A stretch of 64,000 nucleotides of DNA from Prevotellaceae bacterium HUN156. GTDB lineage: Bacteria; Bacteroidota; Bacteroidia; Bacteroidales; Bacteroidaceae. Of this stretch, positions 35,503 to 45,209 are shown in pieces (position 1 is the first letter of the stretch; the number at the start of each line of letters is the position of its first letter). Position numbers and translations under genes: made by a program. The DNA is taken from the NCBI GenBank assembly GCA_900119285.1, contig FPIT01000007.1, forward strand, positions 124,001 through 188,000, in the 5' to 3' direction. The notes beneath the pieces are model-generated. The model did no database searches, was not told the origin of the DNA, and was given only the letters and a program-made list of their open reading frames with translations.

Positions 35503-38500
35503 ATGGTAAAGAAAGTATTACTGATTACTGTGCTCTGTTACTTGGGGCTCTCCATCCAAGCTGCAAAAAAAGAAGTTAAAATCGATTCACTTTGGTATGA
35601 ACTCAATACAGCGACCAACTCACAAACTAATGAAGAAACATGTACAGCCAGAGTGCTGCCCTCAAGAGATAATGGTATCCTCTATAAAGATAATATCACT
35701 ATTCCTGCTGAGATTAGCTATGAGGGAAAGACCTATAGTGTTACAGCTATCAACGGAGGAGCATTCAAAGACTGCTTCCAACTGAGTTCTATTTCGTTAC
35801 CAGCGAGTGTTATCGACTTTGGAAAAGAAGCCTTCTCTGGTTGTGTCGGCCTCAACAATGTCACATATCCTTCTATTAATTACCTATATAGCGTAAAATA
35901 TGGTAATGAAAAGTCAAACCCGCTGACATATACTAAGCACCTCGTCATCAATGATCAGGAGATTACCACACTGAATATCAATCAAGATGTTCAGGATTAT
36001 GCTTTTTATGGTGCGAAATGGCTCACCAAGATTACTTTTAACGATGGTACAGATTCCATTGGTAAAGCAGCATTCTCTGAATGTGAAGCCATCACAGAAA
36101 TTGTATTCTCCAGGAGTCTCAAAAAATTCAAGATTGATGCATTCAAGAATGATACCAGTCTTAACAATGTTACCTACGCATCTGAGGAGCAATTGCTTAA
36201 CATACAATATGCTAATGACAAAGCCAATCCTCTGAGTTATGCAAAGCATCTCATAATCAATGGCAGCGAGGTTACCACTTTGACTATCAACCAAAACATA
36301 CAAGACTATGCCTTCTGTGGCGCTTCATGGCTCACAAAAGTATCCATTGGCAGTAATGTAAAAACAATCGGCAAGGATGCATTCAAAAATTGCACAGAGC
36401 TCAACAATGTAATCTACACTTCTGAGGCTCAACTACTCAGCATGCGATATGCCAACGAGAAGTCTAATCCACTCAGTTATGCCAAGCATCTCATCATCAA
36501 TGGCAGTGAGGTTACTTCGGTAAATATCAATTGCGACGTCAACAACTATGCTTTCTGCGAAGCCTCATGGCTGAAGGAGGTAACCTTTACCAATGATGTG
36601 ACAAGCATCGGTAAACGTGCCTTCTATAACTGTACGAGTATTACCAGCATCGACTTACCCAGTAGCGTTGTCAATATTGATGATCTTGCTTTCCACGGTT
36701 GTAAGTTTACGAGTATTCGATTGGGAGCCACTTGTCAGATTGGCAAATGCATTTTCCAAGAGTGCCGCCAGTTGGAAACTGTAGTGCTTCCCACGAATAT
36801 GACATCTATTCCCGAAGCGCTCTTCGACAAGTGTTACAAGCTCAAGAACATCACACTGCCAGAAAACGTCACCACCATTGGAAAATGGGCATTCCGCAGT
36901 TGTGAATCGATTACCGAGTTACCTTACAATGAGAAAATAGATACCATTGGTGAAGAAGCCTTTAGAAATTGTAAACGCCTAACAGTCATCACGCTGCCAA
37001 AGACCATCAAATCTATTAGCATCAATGCCTTTGCTGATTGTGAAAAAATGACAGAAATATACTGTCATGCCCTCAATGTGCCGACTGTAGCTGATAACTC
37101 TTTCGGTATCTTGCCTCCAAGGCTCAAGCTATATGTACGCGAAGAGCTTATCAGTGACTATCAGACTACAGACCCCTGGAAAGCTGTTAGTTTCATTGAC
37201 GCTATTCGTACTAGCCAGATTATTTATTATGTCAACGACAAAGAATATTACAAGATTACTGCGACAGGTGGAACACTTGTTGACAATAGCGGATTAGTCA
37301 ATCCTACTCCGGGTATCTTCTCTGGTTGGGACAAGGAGATTCCCACCTACATGCCCAACGACACTCTGTGCATCTACGGCTATCGCTCTGACATTCTTAC
37401 TGTCGACGAGAAATTCATCTACTACCTACATCCAGAAGAGAGACTGAATGGTAAGAATCTCGACAGAAGTGCCGAGTTCCACGAAGTTATCATTAATGCG
37501 GTCCAGAATGATAAGGCTATCGTTCTTCCCAGCGAAATTAGTTACAACGACCATGAATATCCAGTCCGTGTCATTTCCGATCAAGCATTCATGGGACTGT
37601 CCCTATTGGAGAGTGTCACACTGCCTAACACCATTACCAAGATGGGTACGAACGTGTTCAAAGGATGCACTAACCTCATCAACGTAACACTCCCCAACCA
37701 GCTTACGTCACTACCCGCAGGAACTTTCGATGGTTGTTATAATCTGACATATGTCTCACTTCCGGAGGACTGTACAACCATTGAAAAGTGTGCTTTCAAA
37801 GGATGCAATAAGCTCTCTGCCATTCCAAATGCTGACAAACTGCAGAACATTGGCAACGAAGCCTTCAAGGCTTGCTCTTCACTCACAAGTATTGTATTAC
37901 CCGATGATTGTCAGTTAGGCACAGATGTTTTCCAAGAGTGTCGCAAGTTAGAGTCTGTAGAACTACCTACCAACCTTACCATAATTCCCAAAGCGCTTTT
38001 CGATAAGTGTAATAAACTCAAGAACATCACATTGCCAGAAGGTGTTACCTGCATTGAGAAATATGCCTTCCGTAATTGTGAATCGCTGACCATCTTACCT
38101 ACGAGCGAAAAACTGACAATTATTGGTGAAGAAGCTTTCAAGAGTTGTAAGGGTCTCACCGTCATAACACTTCCTGCCAATCTTCTGTCAATTGAAGCCC
38201 ATGCTTTTGACAACTGCGTAAATCTCACGGAAGTCTATTCACTGGCCGTCAATGCTCCTTCAGCATCAGAGACTGCCTTTGGCACTTCTGTTTCATCCAT
38301 GAAACTATATGTCTCTAAGAATTGCATTCCCAATTATAATACGGTAGTTCCTTGGAACTCGTTCAGTAAGATTACAGAGATAAAAGACAGCAAGCTCAAG
38401 TTCTATATCAACGATGCCCAGACACTCATCATCAAACAGCGTGGAGGTACTGTCGTTGATTATACAAATCTTCACAAGCCCGACGATGGAATCTTCTCTG

Positions 38501-41500
38501 ATTGGGACAAGGAGTTGCCTTACTTCATGCCCAACGATTCTGTGGATTTCTATGGCTATGTAACCAATATCCTGACGGTCGATGGCATCCGCTACTATCT
38601 GCGTCCTAGTGAGAAGCTCAATGGCAAAAACCTTGAGAAGCGTGCTGAACTGATTAAGATTGTCCGAACGCTGACGGCAGACGATACACTGATAGACATT
38701 GCCAAGAAGATTACTTATAATGAAGCCGACTATCCCGTTGTAGCCATTGGCGATTCGGCATTCATCGGTCAGACCACCATCCAACGCATCAACATTCCTG
38801 AGAGCATCAATAGTATTGGTAAGCTGGCGTTCAAGGGATGTAGCGGTATTACCTCTATCACCCTACCCTATGCTGTTCATGAACTCAGCACCTCAGTCTT
38901 TGAAAACTGCACCTCATTGGCAAGCATCACACTCTCTGACGAGCTTACCGTCATTGGCAAGAATGCTTTCTATAATTGCCGTTCACTCACAGAACTGCCA
39001 GTCAGCAGCAAGTTGGAAGAGATTGGCGAGAATGCATTCCGTAACTGTAGCGGTTTGAAGTTACTGATGATGATAGACCAGACGCAACTGAAATACATTC
39101 GCAAAGAAGCGTTCAGAAGTTGCTCTAACATCTCTGCAATCACCCTTCCTGCCTCTCTGACCACTATTGAGCAGTGGGCATTCGCCAGTTGCAACAATCT
39201 GCAAGATGTATTCATCTTTGCTAATACTGCCCCCACAGCTGATGCTACAGCCTTTGGCGATATGCAGTCTGCCATGCGCCTCTACGTTCCCAAAGGTAAG
39301 CTTGCTAGCTATCAGGAGCAGGAACCTTGGAAAAACTTCAGTGAATTGAATGAGAATGGAGAGTTCACGCTGTCCTTCTATGTCAATGATGCATTCCACT
39401 ATAAGACCAAGCAGTATGGAGGCACCCTTATTGACCAGTCGCTCATTCCAGAGGTTAAGAATGGCATCTTCTCTGGTTGGGACAAGGAAATACCTGCTGT
39501 TATGCCTGGTCATGATCTTGACATCTATGGTTACGTCTCTCAGGAGGCAAAGATTGGCGACTTCAATTATAACTTGCTTCCTGCAGAACAACTCAATGGC
39601 AAGAATCTTGAGAAGCGTGCCGTCTTGCTGAGCATTGCCAAGAAACTCACCCAGAACGATGTGAAGCTTCAGGTTCCTGAGACCGTCAACTATCTTAATG
39701 AGGATTATCCTGTACAAATCATTGCCGCTAATGCCTTCTTAGATTGCAATTATCTGGAGCGCATCATTCTGCCAACAACCATCAACGAGATTGGTAATGC
39801 TGCCTTCAAGGGCTGTACCAATCTGAAGACCGTCAGCAATTTCCCAACCACACTGGAAACTATTGCCGACGAGCTGTTCTTCAACTGTAAGGCACTGTCA
39901 CTGTTCCAGTTGTCTGAGAAAGTTAAGAGTATTGGTCGTTCTGCCTTCTTAGGATGTGCGAATCTGAAGAGCCTGCCACTACCTCAAGGTCTCAAGACAT
40001 TGGGATATCAGGCATTTGCTAATAGCGGTCTTGAACAGATAACACTACCTGCCAGCCTCACCACTATGGGCGATGAAGTCTTCAAGCAATGCCGTAACCT
40101 GCAGACCGTCACCTTTACTCCAGGTTTCGTCCTTGCCTTGCCTAAGCTCACCTTCAATACTTGCCAGTCGCTCACCAAAGTGACGCTACAGGGCACGATG
40201 GTAGAGATTTCAGAGAACGCCTTCTTGGGCTGTAACAAGCTTTCTAATCTGGTAATCCCTGAGGGCATCTTAACAATCGACAAGACTGCCTTCAAGAACT
40301 GCTCGTCACTGGCAAATATCACGCTACCCTCTACCCTCGACATGATTGGTCGCGAGTGTTTCGCAGGCTGTACCGCTCTTGAGCAGATTACCATTATTAA
40401 TCCTCAAGCGCCCTCTGCCAATATCGATGCTTTCGAACAGGTGGTTTATAACACTGCCTGCCTTCATGTTCCCAATATAGAGGCCTATCAGGATGAGCCT
40501 TGGAAGTTCTTCAAGAACAAGTATAACGAAAGTGCTTACACCATCACCTATATTGTTGATGGTCAGAAATACAAGGAAGTTGAATATCTCGTTGGTCGTC
40601 CTATCATTCCCGAACAGGCTCCCATCAATGAAGGTCACCTCTTCTCTGGTTGGATAGATCTGCCAGAGATTATGCCAGCCCACGCGCTGAACACCAATGG
40701 TAACTTCCAGTATTCCGTGAAGTTCTATGAGAATGAAGTTAACGAGAATAACCGCTTACTCGGTAGCGACAGCTTCGTATATTATTATGGTGAACACTTC
40801 ACGCTGCCCCTCGAAGAATTGAAGCGCCCCAACTGCTGGCTTTCCATCTATGGTATCAATGAGAACCCCTTAGGCGAAGAAGAGGCACAGGACTTCGATC
40901 AGCCCATGCCTAGTCATGACATCAATGCCATTGTTGTCTATCACAAGTCAGAAGAAGAGGTGGTGCTCAACGGCATCACCTACAAGATACTGGTACTCAA
41001 GAAGAACGTCGAGGTAGTCAGTGCCGCCAATACCATTGTAGAGGCTGTAATCCCCGACTATATCACTTACGAAGGAGAGAACTACCCCGTAGAGGTGATT
41101 CGCGCCAATGCCTTCAAGGATTGCGCCAAGCTAACTACCATAGTTCTACCAACGCACCTTCTCAGCATCGGCAATCAGGCATTCTATAACTGCTCTCAAC
41201 TCTCCAGTATCTTCCTGCCTTCTGAGTTGCAGAGCATCGGCATGCAGGCATTCTCAAAGACTGCCATCATAGACATCGAAATTCCTATTAGTATTGTCGA
41301 TATGGACAAGGAGGTATTTCTCTGGTGTACTAAGTTGAAAGATGTCACCTTCAATGCCTCTATCTGTAGCGTGCCTAACCGCACCTTTAAGAACTGCCTA
41401 TCGCTCACTAACATCACACTGCCTAAGCAGTTGACCACTATTGAGGAATATGCCTTTGAGAGTTGTATAAATCTGCCAAGCATAGCACTATCAGAACAGG

Positions 41501-41925
41501 TAACAACGATTGAAGAAGGCGCCTTTAAAGATTGTTATAATGTAGAACAAATCACACTGCCGGCCAGTGTTGAGAACATTGGCGACAAGGCATTTATCAA
41601 TACCATTGGCGAAGGCGATGTCATCACACTCATGGGCACCTCCCTACCAGATGCTCTAAAGAGTTCGTTCGACGACACTGCCTATAACAAAGCCATGTTG
41701 CGTACAAAGGTATTAGCCCTCACCGGTCCATGCTGGCCATATTTCAAGAATGTCCGCTACATCAATCCAGATGGCATCGAGTCCGTTCATGCTGATAAAG
41801 ATTTAGAAGCCCCCATCTATGATCTCAATGGTCGCATGGTGGGCAAAGCTCAAAGTTCGAAACTCAAAGACCAAAATTCAAAGGGAATCTACATCCAGAA
41901 CGGCAAAAAGATTTATGTAAAATAA
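35503..41925 (+). CDS. Giant BspA-like leucine-rich-repeat surface protein (2140 aa)
   Basis: A signal peptide (MVKKVLLITVLCYLGLSIQA, 1-20) is followed by many LRR_5 (PF13306) repeats of the form IGxxAFxxCxxLTxIxLPxS. Three near-copies of an 80-104-residue module (..LSYAKHLIINGSEVT..) lie at about 125-350. Four spacer modules contain the LNGKNLEKRA or GGT-x-VD..GIFSxWDKE motifs, the last InlB-repeat-like (VDGQKYKEVEY..FSGW). The end (YDLNGRM ... GIYIQNGKKIYVK) is the phylum's sorting-type tail. It is secreted to the surface; BspA homologues bind host proteins and other bacteria, but the ligand here is unknown. Its place at the end of the polysaccharide operon suggests surface display with the capsule. 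Confidence 0.85.
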   Translation: MVKKVLLITVLCYLGLSIQAAKKEVKIDSLWYELNTATNSQTNEETCTARVLPSRDNGILYKDNITIPAEISYEGKTYSVTAINGGAFKDCFQLSSISLPASVIDFGKEAFSGCVGLNNVTYPSINYLYSVKYGNEKSNPLTYTKHLVINDQEITTLNINQDVQDYAFYGAKWLTKITFNDGTDSIGKAAFSECEAITEIVFSRSLKKFKIDAFKNDTSLNNVTYASEEQLLNIQYANDKANPLSYAKHLIINGSEVTTLTINQNIQDYAFCGASWLTKVSIGSNVKTIGKDAFKNCTELNNVIYTSEAQLLSMRYANEKSNPLSYAKHLIINGSEVTSVNINCDVNNYAFCEASWLKEVTFTNDVTSIGKRAFYNCTSITSIDLPSSVVNIDDLAFHGCKFTSIRLGATCQIGKCIFQECRQLETVVLPTNMTSIPEALFDKCYKLKNITLPENVTTIGKWAFRSCESITELPYNEKIDTIGEEAFRNCKRLTVITLPKTIKSISINAFADCEKMTEIYCHALNVPTVADNSFGILPPRLKLYVREELISDYQTTDPWKAVSFIDAIRTSQIIYYVNDKEYYKITATGGTLVDNSGLVNPTPGIFSGWDKEIPTYMPNDTLCIYGYRSDILTVDEKFIYYLHPEERLNGKNLDRSAEFHEVIINAVQNDKAIVLPSEISYNDHEYPVRVISDQAFMGLSLLESVTLPNTITKMGTNVFKGCTNLINVTLPNQLTSLPAGTFDGCYNLTYVSLPEDCTTIEKCAFKGCNKLSAIPNADKLQNIGNEAFKACSSLTSIVLPDDCQLGTDVFQECRKLESVELPTNLTIIPKALFDKCNKLKNITLPEGVTCIEKYAFRNCESLTILPTSEKLTIIGEEAFKSCKGLTVITLPANLLSIEAHAFDNCVNLTEVYSLAVNAPSASETAFGTSVSSMKLYVSKNCIPNYNTVVPWNSFSKITEIKDSKLKFYINDAQTLIIKQRGGTVVDYTNLHKPDDGIFSDWDKELPYFMPNDSVDFYGYVTNILTVDGIRYYLRPSEKLNGKNLEKRAELIKIVRTLTADDTLIDIAKKITYNEADYPVVAIGDSAFIGQTTIQRINIPESINSIGKLAFKGCSGITSITLPYAVHELSTSVFENCTSLASITLSDELTVIGKNAFYNCRSLTELPVSSKLEEIGENAFRNCSGLKLLMMIDQTQLKYIRKEAFRSCSNISAITLPASLTTIEQWAFASCNNLQDVFIFANTAPTADATAFGDMQSAMRLYVPKGKLASYQEQEPWKNFSELNENGEFTLSFYVNDAFHYKTKQYGGTLIDQSLIPEVKNGIFSGWDKEIPAVMPGHDLDIYGYVSQEAKIGDFNYNLLPAEQLNGKNLEKRAVLLSIAKKLTQNDVKLQVPETVNYLNEDYPVQIIAANAFLDCNYLERIILPTTINEIGNAAFKGCTNLKTVSNFPTTLETIADELFFNCKALSLFQLSEKVKSIGRSAFLGCANLKSLPLPQGLKTLGYQAFANSGLEQITLPASLTTMGDEVFKQCRNLQTVTFTPGFVLALPKLTFNTCQSLTKVTLQGTMVEISENAFLGCNKLSNLVIPEGILTIDKTAFKNCSSLANITLPSTLDMIGRECFAGCTALEQITIINPQAPSANIDAFEQVVYNTACLHVPNIEAYQDEPWKFFKNKYNESAYTITYIVDGQKYKEVEYLVGRPIIPEQAPINEGHLFSGWIDLPEIMPAHALNTNGNFQYSVKFYENEVNENNRLLGSDSFVYYYGEHFTLPLEELKRPNCWLSIYGINENPLGEEEAQDFDQPMPSHDINAIVVYHKSEEEVVLNGITYKILVLKKNVEVVSAANTIVEAVIPDYITYEGENYPVEVIRANAFKDCAKLTTIVLPTHLLSIGNQAFYNCSQLSSIFLPSELQSIGMQAFSKTAIIDIEIPISIVDMDKEVFLWCTKLKDVTFNASICSVPNRTFKNCLSLTNITLPKQLTTIEEYAFESCINLPSIALSEQVTTIEEGAFKDCYNVEQITLPASVENIGDKAFINTIGEGDVITLMGTSLPDALKSSFDDTAYNKAMLRTKVLALTGPCWPYFKNVRYINPDGIESVHADKDLEAPIYDLNGRMVGKAQSSKLKDQNSKGIYIQNGKKIYVK

Positions 41926-41940
41926 CAATAGTAAGGCAAC

Positions 41941-42933
41941 TTACACCTTTCCTTTTCTGCGATATTGTCCTAATAATATAGGGCAATATCGCTCTGTTAA
42001 TATAATAATAGGATAGAATACCAGCAGTATCATTAAAGAAAACAGTAGATCTTCACCCCATGTGCGATTAGGTAACTCCATAAGTCGTCTAACGATAATG
42101 ATGTGTACACCGACTATCAGAATAGAGCCACTCGACAGTTTCTCAACTATACTACTGTATAATAGGCGACACGCCCATAATGACACGACATATAAGAGCA
42201 TTATTCCTCCTAGTGCGCCCACAACAAACAATAAGAAGCTGTTACCATAACCACATCGATACATCCATACATAGCCGTTATACTCTCCACAAAACAAAAT
42301 AATTGCCACAGCGAGCACTGATAGTACAACCTCAAATTTATAGTTATGCAAACGAGTTAGCCATTCTCTCAGCGGTTGTAAGAATACGCCTAACAAGAAC
42401 ATAGGCATACAAACCAATACGTTCACCCACGCATTGGCGATATCTATACCAGAAAGATGTATACCTATAGACCCACCAGATAATAGCACGAAAAGTACAC
42501 CATGAACCAATCTGTGCTGAGGTAACAATTGCATAATAATGCGTATAATGAAAAGCATATAGAAAAACCAACAAGGTCCCATGCACCAATGATACCCTTT
42601 CAATAAATAATAAAAGAAACGGGGCCACGAAATACTATAAGTTAAACCTAATGACCAAGCTCTCATCATAGCCTCCAGATGCATTGCAACACTCAGCAAC
42701 AATGTGGGTACCAACAACTGCCAAAAATTCTTCTCTAAGCAAGTCTTCCAATCGGGAGCTTTTTTATATAAGAATCCAGATATAATGCAAAATGCCTGTA
42801 CGCTAAACAAATACAAATACACATGTCCTGCTGAGAAAAAGTGTCCCCAGATAATTGCGACAATCGAAAAAAGTTTCATCCAGTCTAGCCAATGCAACCT
42901 ACCAGCAGTTGCACCTTTTGTCAAGTCCGTCAT
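41941..42933 (-). CDS. Membrane acyltransferase (acyltransferase 3 family)
   Basis: 330 residues with about ten hydrophobic segments. The N-terminal WLDWMKLFSIVAIIWGHFF matches the family's start, including the conserved His (about 31), and the GPCWFFYMLF block follows at about 120. Members put acetyl or similar groups on surface polysaccharides from the inner membrane. It is convergent with the leucine-rich-repeat gene and divergent from the polymerase gene, with its own promoter. It fits the locus as a decorating enzyme. Confidence 0.8.
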   Translation of the reverse strand: MTDLTKGATAGRLHWLDWMKLFSIVAIIWGHFFSAGHVYLYLFSVQAFCIISGFLYKKAPDWKTCLEKNFWQLLVPTLLLSVAMHLEAMMRAWSLGLTYSISWPRFFYYLLKGYHWCMGPCWFFYMLFIIRIIMQLLPQHRLVHGVLFVLLSGGSIGIHLSGIDIANAWVNVLVCMPMFLLGVFLQPLREWLTRLHNYKFEVVLSVLAVAIILFCGEYNGYVWMYRCGYGNSFLLFVVGALGGIMLLYVVSLWACRLLYSSIVEKLSSGSILIVGVHIIIVRRLMELPNRTWGEDLLFSLMILLVFYPIIILTERYCPILLGQYRRKGKV

Positions 42934-43005
42934 ATCGTATTATGTTTATTACTCAATCAGTATTACATCATCATCATTTCGATGTCTTAATTGATAATAT
43001 CAATG

Positions 43006-43035
43006 CAAATGTACAAAATTAATTTGATATACAAA
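43006..43035 (-). promoter_or_regulatory. sigma-ABfr promoter of the acyltransferase gene
   Basis: On the minus strand TACATTTG (43013-43006) with TTTG (43035-43032) at 18 bases; about 70 bases ahead of the start. Confidence 0.65.
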
Positions 43036-43057
43036 TGATGATTCATATTTTTTTAGC

Positions 43058-43065
43058 TATCTTTG
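43058..43065 (+). promoter_or_regulatory. -7 box of the Y-family polymerase gene
   Basis: TATCTTTG, 16 bases before the ATG at 43082. I saw no LexA-like operator in the spacer. Confidence 0.7.
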
Positions 43066-43081
43066 CAGCATCTATAGAAAG

Positions 43082-44506
43082 ATGGAAAAACAGCGCACAT
43101 ATATCGCTATTGACCTGAAGTCGTTTTATGCTTCAGTAGAGTGTGTAGCCAGAGGCCTCGATCCTCTGACTACCCATCTTGTTGTGGCTGATGAGTCGCG
43201 TACAGACAAGACCATCTGTTTGGCAGTGACACCATCACTCAAAGAATATGGCATTGGTGGACGAGCCCGTTTGTTCGAAGTCAGACAAAAAGCACGAGGC
43301 ATTAACTTTATCATTGCCAAGCCTCGCATGGCTCACTACATCGAAGTCAGTACAAAGATTTATGGCATATACCTTAAATATATAGCGCCCGAAGACATCC
43401 ACGTCTATAGCATTGATGAGGTAATCATGGATGTCACCGCCTACTTAGCTTCTTATAAGATGACAGCCCACGAGTTAGCCATCAAGATGATTCGCGACGT
43501 ACTCTCACAGACGGGTATCACTGCCACAGCAGGCATCGGCACCAATATGTATCTTTGCAAGGTGGCCATGGATATCATGGCGAAGAAGATGCCTGCCGAT
43601 AAAGATGGGGTGCGCATAGCAGAACTGGACGAGATGAGCTATCGCCGTGAATTATGGGACTATCGTCCTATTACCAAGTTCTGGCGAGTGGGCAAAGGCA
43701 TCGCAGAGAAGTTAGCACTATACGGTATTGACACAATGGGAAAACTGGCACGTATGTCGGAACAAAACGAAGAACTACTCTATCGTCTCTTCGGTGTTAA
43801 TGCAGAACTACTGATAGATCATGCATGGGGGTGGGAACCATGCACAATGGAGGCTGTTAAAGCATATCGTCCAGAGACAAACTCCTTCAGCAGCGGACAG
43901 GTGCTGACGGAGCCCTACTCTTTCAAGAAAGCACGCGTAGTAATTATGGAGATGGCAGAAGGTATGGCACTTGACTTAGTCTCCAAACGACTGGTCACCA
44001 ACCAGCTTGTGCTTACCGTAGGCTACGATGCCGAGTGCCTCACGCGCCCCGATATTCGCGCTGCATATCATGGAGAGATTACCACCAACTACTATGGTAA
44101 GCAAGTACCCAAACACGCACATGCCACATTCAACTTCAAGCAGCCCACCTCCTCCTCTCGCCTCATCATGGATGCTGCTGCTGAGCTCTTCGACCGTTGT
44201 GTCAATCCAGACCTGCTCATCCGCAGACTGAATCTCACCACTAATCACGTGGTAAGCGAAGCTGCCGTCAACTCTAGCCCCTCACAGCTCGCTCCTCAAC
44301 AGCTCGACCTCTTTACCGACTACGAAGCACTAAGACAGCAACAGCAGAAGGAACAAGAACGTCTTGCCAAAGAACGTCGCATGCAAGAAGCCCAGCTGAA
44401 GATAAAAAAGCGTTTCGGAAAGAATGCTATCCTACGAGGCCTTAACTTCGAAGAAGGAGCCACAGCCAAAGATCGCAACAAGCAAATAGGAGGACATAAG
44501 GCGTAA
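43082..44506 (+). CDS. Y-family DNA polymerase (UmuC/UvrX-like)
   Basis: 474 residues. The first catalytic Asp is in AIDLKSFYASVE (about 8-19), and the SIDE motif is in YSIDEVIMD (about 109-117). An LGxGTN-type block (ATAGIGTNMYLCKVAMDIMAKK), helix-hairpin-helix region and little-finger domain follow. A beta-clamp binding motif QQLDLF lies at about 406-411, then a Lys/Arg-rich tail. It performs translesion synthesis past damaged bases. A YolD-like mini-protein follows, the same pairing as Firmicutes UvrX/YqjW. Confidence 0.9.
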   Translation: MEKQRTYIAIDLKSFYASVECVARGLDPLTTHLVVADESRTDKTICLAVTPSLKEYGIGGRARLFEVRQKARGINFIIAKPRMAHYIEVSTKIYGIYLKYIAPEDIHVYSIDEVIMDVTAYLASYKMTAHELAIKMIRDVLSQTGITATAGIGTNMYLCKVAMDIMAKKMPADKDGVRIAELDEMSYRRELWDYRPITKFWRVGKGIAEKLALYGIDTMGKLARMSEQNEELLYRLFGVNAELLIDHAWGWEPCTMEAVKAYRPETNSFSSGQVLTEPYSFKKARVVIMEMAEGMALDLVSKRLVTNQLVLTVGYDAECLTRPDIRAAYHGEITTNYYGKQVPKHAHATFNFKQPTSSSRLIMDAAAELFDRCVNPDLLIRRLNLTTNHVVSEAAVNSSPSQLAPQQLDLFTDYEALRQQQQKEQERLAKERRMQEAQLKIKKRFGKNAILRGLNFEEGATAKDRNKQIGGHKA

Positions 44507-44544
44507 GACATTGAATATTGATTATTGAACATTGATTATTGAAT

Positions 44545-44700
44545 ATGGGATACTACGACGATATCATCAATTTACCACACCACGTTTCTAAGCATCATCC
44601 GCAGATGTCGCTATGGAATCGTGCTGCCCAGTTTGCGCCCTTTGCAGCCCTTACCGGTTTTGATGAAGCCATCAAAGAGGAAGCAAAAGAAGAAATGTAA
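44545..44700 (+). CDS. YolD-like mini-protein (51 aa) partnered with the polymerase
   Basis: A 51-codon ORF 38 bases after the polymerase stop, with the pattern [12 protein letters not shown] then [15 protein letters not shown]. This is the N-terminal block of YolD-like small proteins (PF08863) that accompany Y-family polymerases in Firmicutes. The usual C-terminal part is missing, so the protein is very short and ends in an acidic tail. A regulator or partner of the polymerase is inferred. Confidence 0.6.
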   Translation: MGYYDDIINLPHHVSKHHPQMSLWNRAAQFAPFAALTGFDEAIKEEAKEEM

Positions 44701-44785
44701 TATTGCATCACATTTATATCCTGAACAAGGTATACATTGCACTTAAGTGCAACGAACAAGACGAAGAGAATAACGAAAAAGAAAT

Positions 44786-45190
44786 ATGAAACATATAGAA
44801 GTTGTTGCAGCGATAATACGCAAAGGAGGAAATATATTAGCCACACAAAGAGGGTATGGCGATTTTAAGGACTGGTGGGAGTTCCCTGGTGGAAAGATGG
44901 AAACAGGAGAAACACCAGAGGAGGCACTGAAGAGGGAGATTCAGGAAGAGTTATCGACAGAAATCAGCGTGGATGAATTTCTTTGTACTGTGGAATACGA
45001 CTATCCCGCTTTTCACCTCAAAATGCACTGCTATCTATGTTCACTACTGACAGAAGCTCTTCACCTAAATGAACATGAGGCAGCCAAATGGCTCAGGAAG
45101 GATGAACTAAATAGTGTGAGATGGTTGCCTGCGGATTTGGAAGTTGTAGCGAAAATCCTACAAGGATATTTTAAAACAAGCTTTATATAA
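44786..45190 (+). CDS. mutT: MutT-type Nudix hydrolase (8-oxo-dGTP diphosphatase-like)
   Basis: 134 residues with a complete Nudix box (GGKMETGETPEEALKREIQEEL, residues about 37-58). MutT-like flanks include VAAIIRKGGNILATQRG at the N terminus and a closing WLPADLEVVAKIL. It probably clears oxidised nucleotides, which fits the neighbouring translesion polymerase. Other Nudix substrates remain possible. Confidence 0.85.
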   Translation: MKHIEVVAAIIRKGGNILATQRGYGDFKDWWEFPGGKMETGETPEEALKREIQEELSTEISVDEFLCTVEYDYPAFHLKMHCYLCSLLTEALHLNEHEAAKWLRKDELNSVRWLPADLEVVAKILQGYFKTSFI

Positions 45191-45209
45191 AAAGTTTTTT
45201 GCAAAGAAA

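Noticed and set aside
38305..38784. 159-codon frame antisense to the leucine-rich-repeat gene
   Set aside because: The same shadow frame recurs in other repeats of the gene (for example 39061-39717), as expected from repeat periodicity.
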